A DNA stretch of 64,000 bases from Neurospora tetrasperma FGSC 2508 (Eukaryota > Ascomycota > Sordariomycetes > Sordariales > Sordariaceae): the NCBI RefSeq assembly GCF_000213175.1, contig NW_009799179.1, positions 124,001 through 188,000 of the forward strand, given 5' to 3'. The notes under the pieces are model-generated. The model was not told where the DNA came from and made no database searches. It saw nothing but the letters and a program-made list of their open reading frames with translations. A program made the position numbers and the translations under genes. The stretch's first letter is position 1, and every line of letters begins with the position of its first letter. Below are positions 11,901-23,360 of this stretch, one piece after another.

Positions 11901-11997
11901 CAGGTATGTGGGCGACACTGAGGCTGGGCGAGGGGGAGGGGAAGGGATTGGAGGCACCTGGTGTTGTTGTCGACGGTCGAGCTGATCGGGGGTCCAT
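8997..11997 (-). CDS. Zn2Cys6 fungal transcription factor
   Basis: Four exons (11450..11997, 10281..11371, 9976..10219, 8997..9912) encode 932 aa with phase-consistent GT-AG introns of 78, 61 and 63 nt. The binuclear zinc cluster has cysteines at 73, 76, 83, 89, 92 and 101 (spacing C-x2-C-x6-C-x5-C-x2-C-x8-C), followed by a short linker, polyQ tracts and a putative coiled coil (RLENIERQIQALKSDL). The middle carries a fungal-specific transcription factor domain: YWQAFETYVYPFYPIL, a GATIRLAQSIGLH segment, and HLWRMIIWQDTFLSLTYDRP formed across the third intron. It should bind CGG-type repeats in the nucleus. It is the nearest regulator to the P450/b5-reductase pair, so it may control that group; this is inference from position only. 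Confidence 0.92.
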
Positions 11998-13563
11998 CTG
12001 TACAATGATGATGACACTGTTCCGCTGGCCCGATGATTGACACGAGTCCCCTGTTCACTTCTTTTTCTCAATGGACGTTGCTGGTTCGCGGAATAGTGGT
12101 AGTGTGCATTGGCAGCACATTGGCGTGAGGGACGGGACCTGGACTCGAGGAAAACAATGAGAAATGGATAAATTGGATTGCAGACAAGGATGGGACGATG
12201 TCAATTGGGGACCATGCCCTTGATCGAGACGACGAACCGATGATGGCCGCGCGGCGTGGATCATGTCAGGTCAGCACCAGGCCGTACATACACAGTAATC
12301 TAGTGTGGTGTGGGAAATCCGGTGAGGAAAATTATGGCAAAGCACTCAGCAGCGAACATTGTAACAGAGAGTGGACTGGAGATGGGAATTGCCGAGACGG
12401 GACCCTCCTCTTTAGCGGACGGGCTAACTGTCGACGGGACCACTCGGCTTACGACATGGTCGGTGTTGCTGCCGCGCCATTGGTGGTTGGCCGTTATTCA
12501 TTCAGGGGCCGGGATATGCCGACAGGGGAAGAAACAAGGCCGAGTCCCGAAGCTACACTAGGTAACTGTAGAATACGGGCACGAGCAGGGGTATTAATTC
12601 AGTAGAGGGTGCAGACTATATATTGTGTAGAGCTCTGTACCAGGGAAATCCCTTATATAGAAAATCTAGTATCGAGGTAATGCTAGCGTGGCCTACTTAC
12701 GTAAGGTCTGGGCTGGCCACCCTGGTCACCTCTTTTATCTGACAGTAACACTATCAATTGGGTGGGGTCACTAACTAAAGCTACAGAACACACAGGCCAC
12801 TCCCGGCCTATTGCCGCCGGCATCTCCATTATTTGCATACATTAATACATAGTGTTGGGTCGAGCACGAAAACAAAACAAAACAAAACATCATTGCTAAC
12901 ACAAACAACGCCAAGCCACGTACCTGACGGGGCTCCGTGATCCGCCTCATGCACACCATCTTTGTGTGAATGATCTACGCAGTACATCCATCTCACGCCT
13001 CAGCTGAACCCCTCCATCTCCAGATTCCCCTGGCTTCCCTTACCTACCTTACCTACCTCAACAAGAGACCCACCAACACGACTGACTGGCATCTCTTGGC
13101 CAGAGACAGGATCTAGAAGTCCAGGTCCAACATCTATCTGACGGAAAAGAAGGGAAGGGGGGGCGTTTCAGGGTCTAATTCAACATGAACCCTTCTCTGA
13201 AGCCAGTTCCTGTTCGAAGACATGGTTGACAAGCCAAGACCACCGGTGCCGGTTCAGTACATACTTACGCCTATGTACCTGGTCTATGTGCTACGGAGTC
13301 GAAGAAGCATGGCATCTCCTCATTGACGACACCCCCGACTACAGCTTGTTTTGTTCATTGGACTGATGAAATGAATAAAGAGATGTCGTGGTTTGTTGAC
13401 ATGGGAATGGCTCGATTACGGACCAGACCACCTATAACAAACATCATATTACAAATAACAACACCATAAACACCTTGGGATATTGTATTCCTGGTAAACG
13501 ATACCTCAGACACTTGCTAACACTACAACTCTAGACAACTTGTACTTCAATTCCAACACCGGC
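11998..13563. other. upstream region of Zn2Cys6 gene
   Basis: Roughly 1.5 kb separating two minus-strand genes, with no credible coding frame. Tandem TTACCTACC motifs occur near 13038..13060. Confidence 0.55.
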
Positions 13564-16500
13564 TTACACCTCAGTCTCAATCCCCGTGTCCTTATCCCCA
13601 TGCTCCCCCAACTCCATCACCTTGCCCTTCCCCTTCTTCACTTTGCCACCCAGCCAATCCAGCGTCCTCGCCGCTTTCCACTGCATCACGCCTCGATGTT
13701 TTCTATGCAGCTGCTTTCGATGCTGTTTGTAATCCTGCACCTGCGCAACCACACCGCGTTTGCCGTCGTCGTGATCCGACCCAATCTTGTCGCCGTCAAG
13801 CTTGACAGATATCTTGCGCTTCAGTATGTGCGTGGCTTTGGAGACGGGGTTGTGATGGTCGTCCGAGGTATCCTGGAGGTCTTCGGTGTCCGATTCTGAA
13901 CTGCTGGATGAGGAAGCCGCCGTGTTATCGCCGTGTTTCCGGAGAGCTTTACGCGTGGCTGCTTCTTGCGGAGTGTCCCGATGCCGAGGTGGGTGGATGT
14001 TGTGGCGGGTGTTGTACTCGTCATCAGACAGACTTGAATCGCTGTCCGAACCAGAATCGCTGCTATCTGTCTCCGACCAGGAACCACCAGCACCGTCATC
14101 ATCGTCCTCGTGCATCTTCTCATCACACACCGTGTCCAACACCTCCATCACCGCCTTGACGTCGCTGTTCCTCGGCTTGCTCGCATATTTCCTATGATAT
14201 CCGGACAATCCCCTCCAGAACCTGACTGTGAACTCGACCTCGCCCAACGGCTTCTCGCCTTCTTCCAACCCGTTATAATCAGCACAGGTGCTGGCCCTCT
14301 TGAGCTGCTTCTTGCCTCCCTTCCAGACCGGCAAACGAACAGTGACGTCCTCCTCATCCGGAATGGATGGAAGCCAAAGAACGGCCAACGCAGGGTTGGA
14401 ATCTGGCAAGAGAGAGTGCTTGTCCTTATACTGAAGCACCAACATGCTCTGGTAGCGTTTGACGACTCCCAAAAAGATGCTTCCCTGGCTGATGCCATCG
14501 CCGGGCTGTCTCTGCTGCCCATGACCACCAACATGCCGTCTCTTGGGTACCCACACGCCCTTTTTTCCCTCCAGCGGATCCATCTTTCCCTTGCCAATCT
14601 TGGTCTTCAATTTGAGCTTGCATCCACTCAACCTCTCCAGCTCTCCCGTCCTTCCTTCCGTGTCATCACCTACACCACCACCAACCCACTTCACACCCCC
14701 CTTAACTTCCACGGTCCCCATGTCCCATCCCCTCAGCTCTTTGGTCATCACCTGCTCTCCCATCTCCACTCCTCTCCAAACCATACTCACCCTCATCCTG
14801 CCGTTGCCGATTCCTCCTGCCAACGGGAACGTCTCCATCACCTGACTCCTGTGCTCAAACACCTTTCTCAGGGGCAAATACACCACACCCAGCAAAGGAT
14901 CCTCTTCCCCCTCTCTGCTATCCCTCACGCTGATGATCACCTCGCAAGTGGTCCAATCCTTGACGAACCTTTCGGTGCCGGCATTGAAAAAGGGCTTGGC
15001 GTTCTTGGGCTTGGTTCTGGTACGGTAGATCTTTTGCTGGTTGAGGATGATGGTGCAGTACGAGTCTGGCAGGCTATCCGACTGCTCGGCGGCGTCTTCC
15101 TTGACTTCGTCGGCGCCGGTGGAGCGGTTGCGGTCTTCGTTCAGCGAAGTGATTTCCAAGCCGGTGATGTTGTGAATCTGGATGGAGAGGATTCCTGATG
15201 GCATGGTGGGCAGGGGCGGAGAGGAGATGATCATTTGATCTTCTTTGGCCTTCAAGTCTTGAGCTTCCTGTTGGTGCTTTTCTTCAGACATGTCCTTGGA
15301 GAGGGAGGCTTCGCGCAGCTTGGACTTTGTGGTGTCGTGGACATTTTGCTTCAGGGAGTCGAGCGAGCGGATGGATGGGTCAAAGGTTTGCTTCTCAACT
15401 TGGCTCTGCTGGATGTGTGCCTTGGCAAAGTAGCCGACGGCCCAGGAAATAGTGCCGGGCATGGTCTCGTCGGGGTCTGAGGCCATGAGCCGGTCTTCGC
15501 GGTTGTGCATCTTGTTCTTGGTTTCCTCGCTATGCATCAACTCCTTGAGAGAAACCTCGACACGACCCAGATCGTCATCAGCAGTGTGCTTGTCCGAATC
15601 CCAGATTTGGATGCGCAGGTTCTCTTGGGCGTTGATCTCATCCGGCGAGACGAGAACGTAAGCCCACTCGTTCCAGACAGGCTCTTGCTCGTCGATAATG
15701 ATGCGCGTGGAAAACATGGGCTTGCCGACCTTGCCCCATGACACGGTCACGTACGGATCAGAGGATCCCTCGATAGGGCCAAATCCGCCATCGCCGCACT
15801 TGAACCCGCGGGCTTTCTTGATGTAGACAGCCACAACACCTCGAGCAATGGTGTCCTTCTTGAAGTCATCGCCGACGAGCATGTCCTTGATGTCGAGCGT
15901 AAGCGACTTGGGGGCCACGTACTCCGCCAAGGCGGCGTCGACAGCGGACTGGACAAAGGACGAGATAAGCGGGATGTCCATCAGGTTGGGGAGGTGTTTC
16001 GACAGGGGGACGCAAGACAGGTTGACTCGCGGCTGGCCAAGGAAGGTCAAGGTGCACAGGTCGAAGAAGGGCGGATCGGGCGTCAACTGCAACCGCACAC
16101 GCATGATGCCCACGAACCCCTTTAGTTCTACCCAGACTGGAACAGCCAGGTCACCAGGCAAGTAGAACTTGAGGTAAAGATGCGCATTCTTGGCCTTGCT
16201 GGTGATTGACTTTCCCGAGGACCTAGGCCTGTAAGCAAACGCCAACTCCATATTGACAAAGTCCCCTTCTTCAGCTTCCATGCCCTCCTGCACCATCTCT
16301 CCTCCTCCTCCGCCTTGAGTCTCCCCCTCTCCTTTGACCTCCCGATCGTTGTCCCCGGCATCCTTCAATCGTCCCTGATCGTCAACCGATTGTCCCGCGG
16401 CTCCTGTCGGCAACCACTTGATTCCCAAAATCCTAAAGGCCTCACTTCCCTGGCCGATATCATCCACGCTGACCATGCGAACCAGCTTGGGCAAGGAAGC

Positions 16501-17661
16501 TTGCATGACGTCCTCGAGCATGTCGGCGATGGAAGCAAACAGGTCCGGGTTGATCAAAGGCCAGACGGAGGCCAACAAGCCGTTCAACCATGCGGCTGAT
16601 TCGGGTAGGGGGGCACCGTCTTTGCTGATGGTTTTTTCGGCGTGGCGGTCGGCGGCCCAGGTTTCCTCTTCAAAGATGGAGGAAATGCGCTTTTCGAGCC
16701 AGCCGGATAAACCCTGAATGAGAACGTAGGCACCTGCGCCGGCGAGGGAGAGGAAGAGGAGAAGGGAAAGGTAGCTCCACACTGATGTTTTGCTGGACTC
16801 GGATCCAAACCCTAGCAACGAAACGCAACCAAGTCCCAGCATGCCAACAACACTAAGTCCGGTTAGCCCAGCAGTCAATGCCTTTCGATAAGTCTCCATC
16901 ATCTGCTGCTTTGTCTCCTCGAAGTCTGGTGGTGGAAAGAGCTTGTGCATGCCTTGATGCGCCTGTCCAACCTCGACCGTCTCGTCCTGTAGATGATCTT
17001 GGCTCTTATTCCCCGCATCTGGGCCCGTAAAGGTCCGATGATCCGACCCGACCGATGGGAAATTCTCGGGGACAGAGCCGAGGTTTTTGTCCGTCATGTC
17101 GTGAATCGTAATGGGCAAATGGGTTACCGGGTCGGTTACCTCACGACCGTGGGCCTGGGGTTGTTGCTTCTTCATGACCTTGCGCTTTTCTTTGGGATCG
17201 ACGGTGGCAGCTACTGTCTCTGTTGCCGACTTTTCCTGGTCCTTTTTTTGCCTTTCCTGCTTCTGCTGTCCATTACCGTGCTGTGTGTTGTTATTCTCCT
17301 CGGAGTTGGGCTGTCCACCGTATACCCCTTGCTGTTGTGTCCCTGGATCCTCCACAGGCGCATCGGGCTCGTTCCTATTCGTAGTCGGATATGGGTTCCC
17401 GTCTTGATCCCCCTGTTGGTCTTCATTCTTGTGAATGGCTTTGACAGCATCATACGCCCGTCTAGTCTTGGACTGGGGTTCGTTGGCGTTGCCATTGGCG
17501 TCTGGCTGGAGCTGGGCTGCGTCCTGTTCTTCCTGCGCTTTGATCTCGGCTCGATGTTCGCGGTATCCCTGTACGGTAGGGACGGGGTGTTTGGCTGTGT
17601 ATGGGCCGCCGTGGGCGCGACGTGCGCCTCGGTTTTCAAAGTCGTCGTCGTAGCCGGACAT
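13564..17661 (-). CDS. Mug190-like SMP and C2-domain membrane protein
   Basis: A single exon of 1,365 aa. The disordered Gln/Asn-rich N terminus contains a DPVTHLPITIHD motif near residue 178. Two hydrophobic segments follow at about 261-285 and 294-318, then an SMP-like lipid-binding module (about 350-610; AAWLNGLLASVWPLINPDLF). A well-formed C2 domain lies at about 625-740 with SSDPYVTVSWG and WDSDKHTADDDLG. Further C2-like segments are near 860-990 and 1100-1210, and the tail is charged and low in complexity. This order matches the fungal Mug190/tricalbin group, which tethers the ER to other membranes and moves lipids. The second and third C2 modules seem to lack most Ca-binding Asp residues. 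The name Mug190 comes from the fission-yeast family member and does not establish a meiotic role here. Confidence 0.85.
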   Translation of the reverse strand: MSGYDDDFENRGARRAHGGPYTAKHPVPTVQGYREHRAEIKAQEEQDAAQLQPDANGNANEPQSKTRRAYDAVKAIHKNEDQQGDQDGNPYPTTNRNEPDAPVEDPGTQQQGVYGGQPNSEENNNTQHGNGQQKQERQKKDQEKSATETVAATVDPKEKRKVMKKQQPQAHGREVTDPVTHLPITIHDMTDKNLGSVPENFPSVGSDHRTFTGPDAGNKSQDHLQDETVEVGQAHQGMHKLFPPPDFEETKQQMMETYRKALTAGLTGLSVVGMLGLGCVSLLGFGSESSKTSVWSYLSLLLFLSLAGAGAYVLIQGLSGWLEKRISSIFEEETWAADRHAEKTISKDGAPLPESAAWLNGLLASVWPLINPDLFASIADMLEDVMQASLPKLVRMVSVDDIGQGSEAFRILGIKWLPTGAAGQSVDDQGRLKDAGDNDREVKGEGETQGGGGGEMVQEGMEAEEGDFVNMELAFAYRPRSSGKSITSKAKNAHLYLKFYLPGDLAVPVWVELKGFVGIMRVRLQLTPDPPFFDLCTLTFLGQPRVNLSCVPLSKHLPNLMDIPLISSFVQSAVDAALAEYVAPKSLTLDIKDMLVGDDFKKDTIARGVVAVYIKKARGFKCGDGGFGPIEGSSDPYVTVSWGKVGKPMFSTRIIIDEQEPVWNEWAYVLVSPDEINAQENLRIQIWDSDKHTADDDLGRVEVSLKELMHSEETKNKMHNREDRLMASDPDETMPGTISWAVGYFAKAHIQQSQVEKQTFDPSIRSLDSLKQNVHDTTKSKLREASLSKDMSEEKHQQEAQDLKAKEDQMIISSPPLPTMPSGILSIQIHNITGLEITSLNEDRNRSTGADEVKEDAAEQSDSLPDSYCTIILNQQKIYRTRTKPKNAKPFFNAGTERFVKDWTTCEVIISVRDSREGEEDPLLGVVYLPLRKVFEHRSQVMETFPLAGGIGNGRMRVSMVWRGVEMGEQVMTKELRGWDMGTVEVKGGVKWVGGGVGDDTEGRTGELERLSGCKLKLKTKIGKGKMDPLEGKKGVWVPKRRHVGGHGQQRQPGDGISQGSIFLGVVKRYQSMLVLQYKDKHSLLPDSNPALAVLWLPSIPDEEDVTVRLPVWKGGKKQLKRASTCADYNGLEEGEKPLGEVEFTVRFWRGLSGYHRKYASKPRNSDVKAVMEVLDTVCDEKMHEDDDDGAGGSWSETDSSDSGSDSDSSLSDDEYNTRHNIHPPRHRDTPQEAATRKALRKHGDNTAASSSSSSESDTEDLQDTSDDHHNPVSKATHILKRKISVKLDGDKIGSDHDDGKRGVVAQVQDYKQHRKQLHRKHRGVMQWKAARTLDWLGGKVKKGKGKVMELGEHGDKDTGIETEV

Positions 17662-18755
17662 GGTGGTGATGCTTTGTTCGTATCGTGTACGTCAGGTTGG
17701 GCAGATGGAGGCTTGGTCTGCGCAATGGTTCGACGAGTTAGGTGTGTCGAGATGGGCGTGCTTTAGGAATCATAAGAGGTTTGATATGTTCGGTTGTGTT
17801 AAGTAAGGTAAAGATGATGGCATAGGTTGGATGTTCAGGTACCAGTTTCACCAGTCAAAGTCAACGAACTCTTTCTCCATGAACGTTTCCTCGGCCGATA
17901 TGTTGAAGAAGAAGAGATGACGGAAGAAAAGAAGGAAAAGTCCACTTTCCATAACTTTCCCAAAACCAGCAAAGAAGGAAGAAGGTTCCACGAAAAAACA
18001 AACATTTGGAAAGGAAAATGCACAACGACGAATGACAAGATTTGGAAGCTGCGATTCGATTGGATTGACATTGTTTCATGCTTTCGTATTTTGGAGGAAA
18101 GAACTGGAAGGGGGGGGCAGCTCTTGGTCCGGCTTGGTATGACGTTCCTTTGTTACGTCATATCGAACGTTTCCAGACGGATTGGCTGTTGTCCCGCTGT
18201 AACCCCCCACTCTAGGTACCTTGTGTTTCTCAACCAGTTTTAGTGGACACGGAATCCTGAAAGCTCGAACAGAAAATCCGCGAAGTGGGAGTAGCAAAAG
18301 CACGGAGCTGCTTGTTTTTCTTGTAGCAGCCCCCTTTCCATCGACCGACCGATCAAGGCCTTTTGGACGTCTGACGGCACACTCTCCTCTCCATCCCACT
18401 GCATGACAGACAGTACATCGCCGCTGTCAAATCCAAGATACTCAGCTCTCCCAGGAGCTCGTCAGCCCAATGCTCCTAACTCCTGGGTATCGAGCTTTTG
18501 AAGAATATGCGTAAAGTTACTATTATCCTTTCCAAAATTCATGTTCTCTCCTTCTCGAACACGTCCGGAACTACCTCTATTACCCTTGTAGACTTATCCA
18601 GTGTATCAAGGGAGTTCTGTTTTTTTACAAGCAGGGATTGGATCACGGTCAAGCCACAAAGGCCGTCATTTCTAGCAAGAAACATTTTCATCATCTCTGC
18701 ATACGCCCAGCCTTGCCATCAACAAGGGCCTGGGAACGACGTAGCATCCGCGTTA
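17662..18755. other. intergenic, upstream of Mug190-like gene
   Basis: About 1.1 kb between two minus-strand genes. One TCTAGGTACC motif lies near 18212 and no credible gene was found. Confidence 0.5.
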
Positions 18756-20569
18756 TTATCTACGAGATCTTCTCAACGAGCCCTTACGGCGGCGTTTATT
18801 AACCTTGGACGCCGGTGGAGGACGTGGAGAGACAGAGTTGTTAACCGAGCTATCGGACTGGTTAGCAGGGGAAGACGCTATCCTGGATTTGGAGCCCCGG
18901 GTCACCCGGGTTGTGGGAGTCTTGTCTTGCTGGCTGGCCCGGGCTCGTTCACGTCGAGGCCTAAGCCCAGAAACTTCATTGGTTGCGGAGCTCAATGTTC
19001 CCTTATCACCACCACCCGGGGGAGGAGGGCTCGAGGTTTCTGTGTCGTTGTCCGAGGGAGGAGGAGCCGAGGTTGTGTTATCGACATTTGGAGGAGAAGC
19101 ACTCGAGGCTGCGTTATTGCTACCCGGGGGAGTGGGACCCGGGGTTCCGTCATCGTCATCCAGGGGAGCAGGCGCGCCCACGTCAGTTCCGACGCCCGCA
19201 AGAGCAACTTGAGCCTTCATGTTGGCATGCTCAATTGCCTCGTTCCTCTGCCGCTCTGCCCAATCCCGCCCGTTTCGGTATGCCGTGAGTGCTGCCCGGT
19301 ACATATCTGGACCGCCTTCGAGGGAATAACCAGTGACCAATGTCGTTACATACCTAGAGCGTCCTCCTGGCTTGGCTGGTGGGATGACATGGGCGGTATA
19401 CATCTTGAGTGTTCCAGTCTGATAGGTACACGTCAAGGTGTAGGCCTTGTTGTCGTAGACGAGTTCAGATGCTCCGTACGAGATCAAGTGCTGCATTCCC
19501 CTCGCCCCCAGCGCCCCATTGTAGCATGCTTGTCGCTGGACTATGACTTCAGAGCCGACGGGACCTTTTACTTCTAGAAAGAAGTTGGGTAGTATGGGTT
19601 GCTCTAGCTGGGTAGAAGGAATGATGCTGCCTGCAAGTTCGGTACGGACTCGTTCATCGAGCTGCTCCAAGAGGGCTCCGTAGTAATAATCGGGTTTAGC
19701 ATCGGCGATAGAGCCGTCGGTTAGGTGGTCAAGGTTGTTGAAGGGTACTTCCATACCCATGCACCTGATATCGCCAATTTTGCCTTGAATTTTGGGAATC
19801 ACATGCTCCGTCACCATTCTCTCGTTGGTAGCGCACGCATGTGCTAGCTCAAACTCTTCGAATTCGGTACGCAAAGAGCGCGAAGGAGATAGGGACCGCC
19901 GCGGTCCTTGTGCTAACGCCCGCCTGATCTCATCCAGGTTGTCCGGTGCTGGGAGACGTTGGCGGACCCGTTGTGGATGGAGATAGACGTCAAAGTTTAA
20001 GAGGTGTGCTTGAAAAGCGTGATCGTACGGCCCACACCTGGCACTGCTCGTAGACGTAGGCGTAGTACCTGTTGCGCTATCTGTCGCAGTCCTGCTCCTG
20101 GATCGGCCTGAACCTCGTACCCGCCGGCGCAGGGTGGACACGCTTGAGCTCATGGGGGGTATGACTGCGGGTACGTGACACTGGTGATAGATCATAGGGT
20201 TAGTAGACTGGAGAGGAAGACTAGACGTAGACTGCGAGCACACGGTAGTGTACTTACCCCTCTCAAGTCCGACAGATCTGGGCCGCCGTGTCGGGCAAAG
20301 CGCTCGAGGTCGGAGGTGGAGCGAGCAGGAAGGTCGGCAGCAGCCGCGGGTCGAGGAACGGGGGAACCGGGTCGTTTGGGCTTCGAGTCCGGCGCCGATC
20401 GAGCAGCCTCTTTGTTCCTTCGGTTCAATTCCCGTAATGCGTCTCTTGTCAGAGGAAACCTGGTGCGCGGTGGTCGTGGCGGAAGGTTGAGCTTGGGCTT
20501 CTTGGATTGCAATTCCTCGATGGGCGCTCGTTTCCGCTTGCGCGGACTGGCGTCGTGGTGGTCGGCCAT
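18756..20569 (-). CDS. DUF7924-type fungal protein with PD...ExK signature
   Basis: Exons 20258..20569 and 18756..20180, joined by a GT-AG intron (20181..20257), encode 578 aa. The N terminus is basic and Pro-rich with a KRKRAP nuclear-localisation-like run. The central domain reads KPDYYYG at about 266-272, FFLEVKGP at 304-311 and RQACYNGALGARGM at 320-333, which I recognise as the DUF7924 family common in filamentous fungi. PD267-268 with E307 and K309 match the catalytic pattern of PD-(D/E)xK nucleases. The C-terminal ~200 residues are acidic and Pro/Ser-rich, ending in a strongly basic tail (KRRRKGS). No function is established that I can name; nuclear nucleic-acid processing is inference. 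An alternative is that the fold is retained without catalysis. Confidence 0.8.
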
Positions 20570-21484
20570 GTGGGTGGTTTTAAAGCGACGAGACGGAGAG
20601 ACGGAGAGAGGGAGGGCAGCCCTGTTGCCTGACGATTCCTGTCTTTGCTGGCGTTTCTGATCCGGCCCCCCATGATTGGCCTAGCGTACTAGACGCGCAT
20701 ATGGACGAGGGTGTTGTCGTCCGCGTGGGGTGGTGTTTATCTTGAATGATAGGTGGTCAAAGCGCCACGCCAGACAAAATAAGCCAACGCCTCAGACTTT
20801 CTTTCGACGCTAGCGTGGCGAGTGTTACCCTTCTGCCTGAACCGACGCGATGGGCAATGTGCCTCTGGCGCCTCGATCGCCGTCTCTCTTTCCATGTTTG
20901 GTTTCTGGATCTGAAAAGTTGTTATTGTCGAGTTCGTGGGGCTTGCGCTGTGTCGAGATCGCTGGGCCCATGGGACATTTCAGAAGAGCGGAAACCAACG
21001 TGGTGATTTTGATGGATTTGTTTTGTTGAACGTAAAGAAGAGAAGAGGAAGAGGTCTGCCTATAAATATCATGATTCTAATGACAAAAACTGGTGGGGTC
21101 CAATTAGAGTGGAGACACATGTTCGTCACCTCCAGCTGCATACTTACTAGTAACCGTTAGTTAGGTACACCTTCACGTCGTGGACCTTTGTGACGGGGAA
21201 TACGATGGTACAGTCCTCCGAGCTACTTGGATGGAGATGTAATATTCGTTTGCATAAAGTAGGTATCATGCCTACTTACACTGCTCTTAGATCCCAAAAA
21301 CGCAACTATCCCAAATCCTAAACGCCCATCGCCATGAGCTCGGCTAGCCCAATGCTGCCAACTCCTCGCAGAATATACAGTATATAGCATGTCAATCTTC
21401 CGATATCTCTCGCCACGCAAACTCAACATTCCGTCTAAACGCCTACTCCAACACCCCATCTAACGTCTTTCTGGACAATAGAGT
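20570..21484. other. intergenic
   Basis: Upstream of the DUF7924 gene and downstream of the amino acid transporter. No credible coding frame. Confidence 0.5.
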
Positions 21485-23360
21485 CTAATGGCCCCCATGC
21501 CCAAGCACAATGTTCATTCCCAAACATACCACCATAACAATCACTCCATAGATGGACAGTCCCAGCGCCATCTTCCTCAATAGCCCCGTCTCCAAGTGCT
21601 CCAGATCCCACCTCCACTTCCTCTTTAGCGTCCTTGCCAGCCTGCTTCCCACGCTGGTATTGCTCCTCAAGCTAGCAATGCTGTCCCTCATTCCAGCCCC
21701 AGATCCAGACGGTCCTGGCGACCCCTCTTCTTCGTCCCCATCGCTAGCAGACGATGAGCTGGAGGAGGAGTACTCGGCATCGTCGTCTTCCTTGGTGAGG
21801 CGTTGATGGTATATACTCTCCGGGTCGCTGATCTTGTAGTAGAAGAGTCCAGGCAAGATGAAGCTGATGGCCGTCGACCCGGTAGACCCCACGTAGGCAA
21901 GCACTCTATCCAGACTAGACACGTTGATGGCCGTGAAGTAGCTCAGGATCAGGATGACCGAGGTGATCAAGGCGAAGCGGAGTTCGGACATGGCGACTAC
22001 GGGGGCGCCGTGGCTGTCGAGAGCAGCGCCAGGAGCACCGCCAGAAGGCAAGAGGGGTTGGTTGCCGGAGCCGGGTGGGGAGTAGACGTTTTGCGTGCGA
22101 GAAGAGCGGCCAGGTCGCCAGCGCAGGACAGCGTCGATGGAGGCGCGGCAGGGGTGTAGTTGGAGAGGAACGGAGAAGGTAACAAGGAATACGATGGCGG
22201 CTTTGGCGATGGTGGAGGCTAGTGATTGTGGGTCTGGACCATGTTAGGCTTGGTTGAGAGGGATGGAAATCGGGGATACCTACACATGCTGACAATGTTA
22301 CCCTGGATCTCGTTGCCAAAGGTCAGGTAGCCGGTGATGGCGACGAGAACGTAGACCGAGGCAGCGGAGCCAATGCTGGAGCCGATGACGCCGACAAGAC
22401 TAGCTGGCGAGTTATCCTTGATCTCGTTGACGATGGAGAACATCTGGAGCACGTCAGCAGGCTAATCTCCCGGGGGCCAGAGTCGCCGTACTCACATTCT
22501 GATGGCAAGTATACGCAAAGATCATCACCGGCAGACTGCTCAAAGCAGCCACCGGTCCCTCCCACGTAACCAGCCTGATGGGGCCCCTCTCACTATGGTC
22601 ATCCACCGCATAGTGGTAAACCACTAGGATGATCAAATACCCAATCGAAAACAGTGCCACCAAACTCGTGTATTTGAGCGAATCCAGCTTCTTGGGAAAA
22701 CTCAGCGGGATGAGAAAGACGACAAAGAAGACGGTGATCCAAAACCTGCGGTCTGCCAAAAAGTCCCAGCCGGTATTCCCCGCTCCGAACGCTGCCGCCA
22801 CGGCGGGCATCAGATCACCGATAATGATCATGTACGAGACGCCGACACCGAAGCATTTGATGGCAATGGCCGCGTCGAACACCACGGCGGCGTTGGGATA
22901 GGTGATTTGCGACAGCGCGAAGAAGGAAGACGAGCCCCGGTCGAGGTAGCGCGTGCAGCGTGACTGGAGATAGAGACCAAAGGCAGAGGTGAGGCCGCAC
23001 CAGACGATCAGGATGACGCCGAGCGTGACGCCGAACTTGGACATGGCGTGGGGCATGGCGAGGGTACCGGCACCGATGACTATGTTGTTGCCCGGTTAGA
23101 CATGTCTTTTTTTGGGGGCGAAGGTCTTCGGACGTACTGGTATTCAGCAGGTTAATGTTGCTGCTCATCATGGAAGCTTGGCCGCCACCCAGCTTGGGGG
23201 CGCGGAGTCTTCGTTGTCTAGACATTGCGCCGTCAGCTATGTCGACCAGAAGAGCCGGAACTACCTAGGTAGTCGCGCAAACGTACTGGATCATGGTTCC
23301 TCCGACACCGTGACTCGACCCTAGAAGGCCGCTGTTGGATATAGTATGGTAGTTGGTCAT
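21485..23360 (-). CDS. AAAP-family amino acid transporter (vacuolar AVT type)
   Basis: Five exons (23287..23360, 23138..23217, 22496..23079, 22284..22443, 21485..22218) encode 543 aa; introns are 69, 58, 52 and 65 nt, GT-AG and phase-consistent. After a short cytosolic N terminus, NLLNTIIGAGTLAMPHA is the first-helix signature of the Aa_trans family. About ten to eleven hydrophobic helices follow, with IIGDLMPAV, YTCHQN and FSIVNEI segments typical of fungal AVT5/6/7 and SLC38-like transporters. An acidic Ser-rich loop (about residues 440-470) precedes the last helix. It probably exchanges or exports neutral or basic amino acids across the vacuolar membrane with protons; substrate and direction cannot be read from sequence. 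It is divergent from the RO10-like gene. Confidence 0.9.

Noticed and set aside
12198-12605. 135-codon plus-strand frame upstream of the Zn2Cys6 gene
   Set aside because: No domain, and the overlapping frame is of similar length; typical promoter DNA.
14110-15198. 362-codon plus-strand frame
   Set aside because: Antisense to the Mug190-like gene; its composition is explained by the coding strand.
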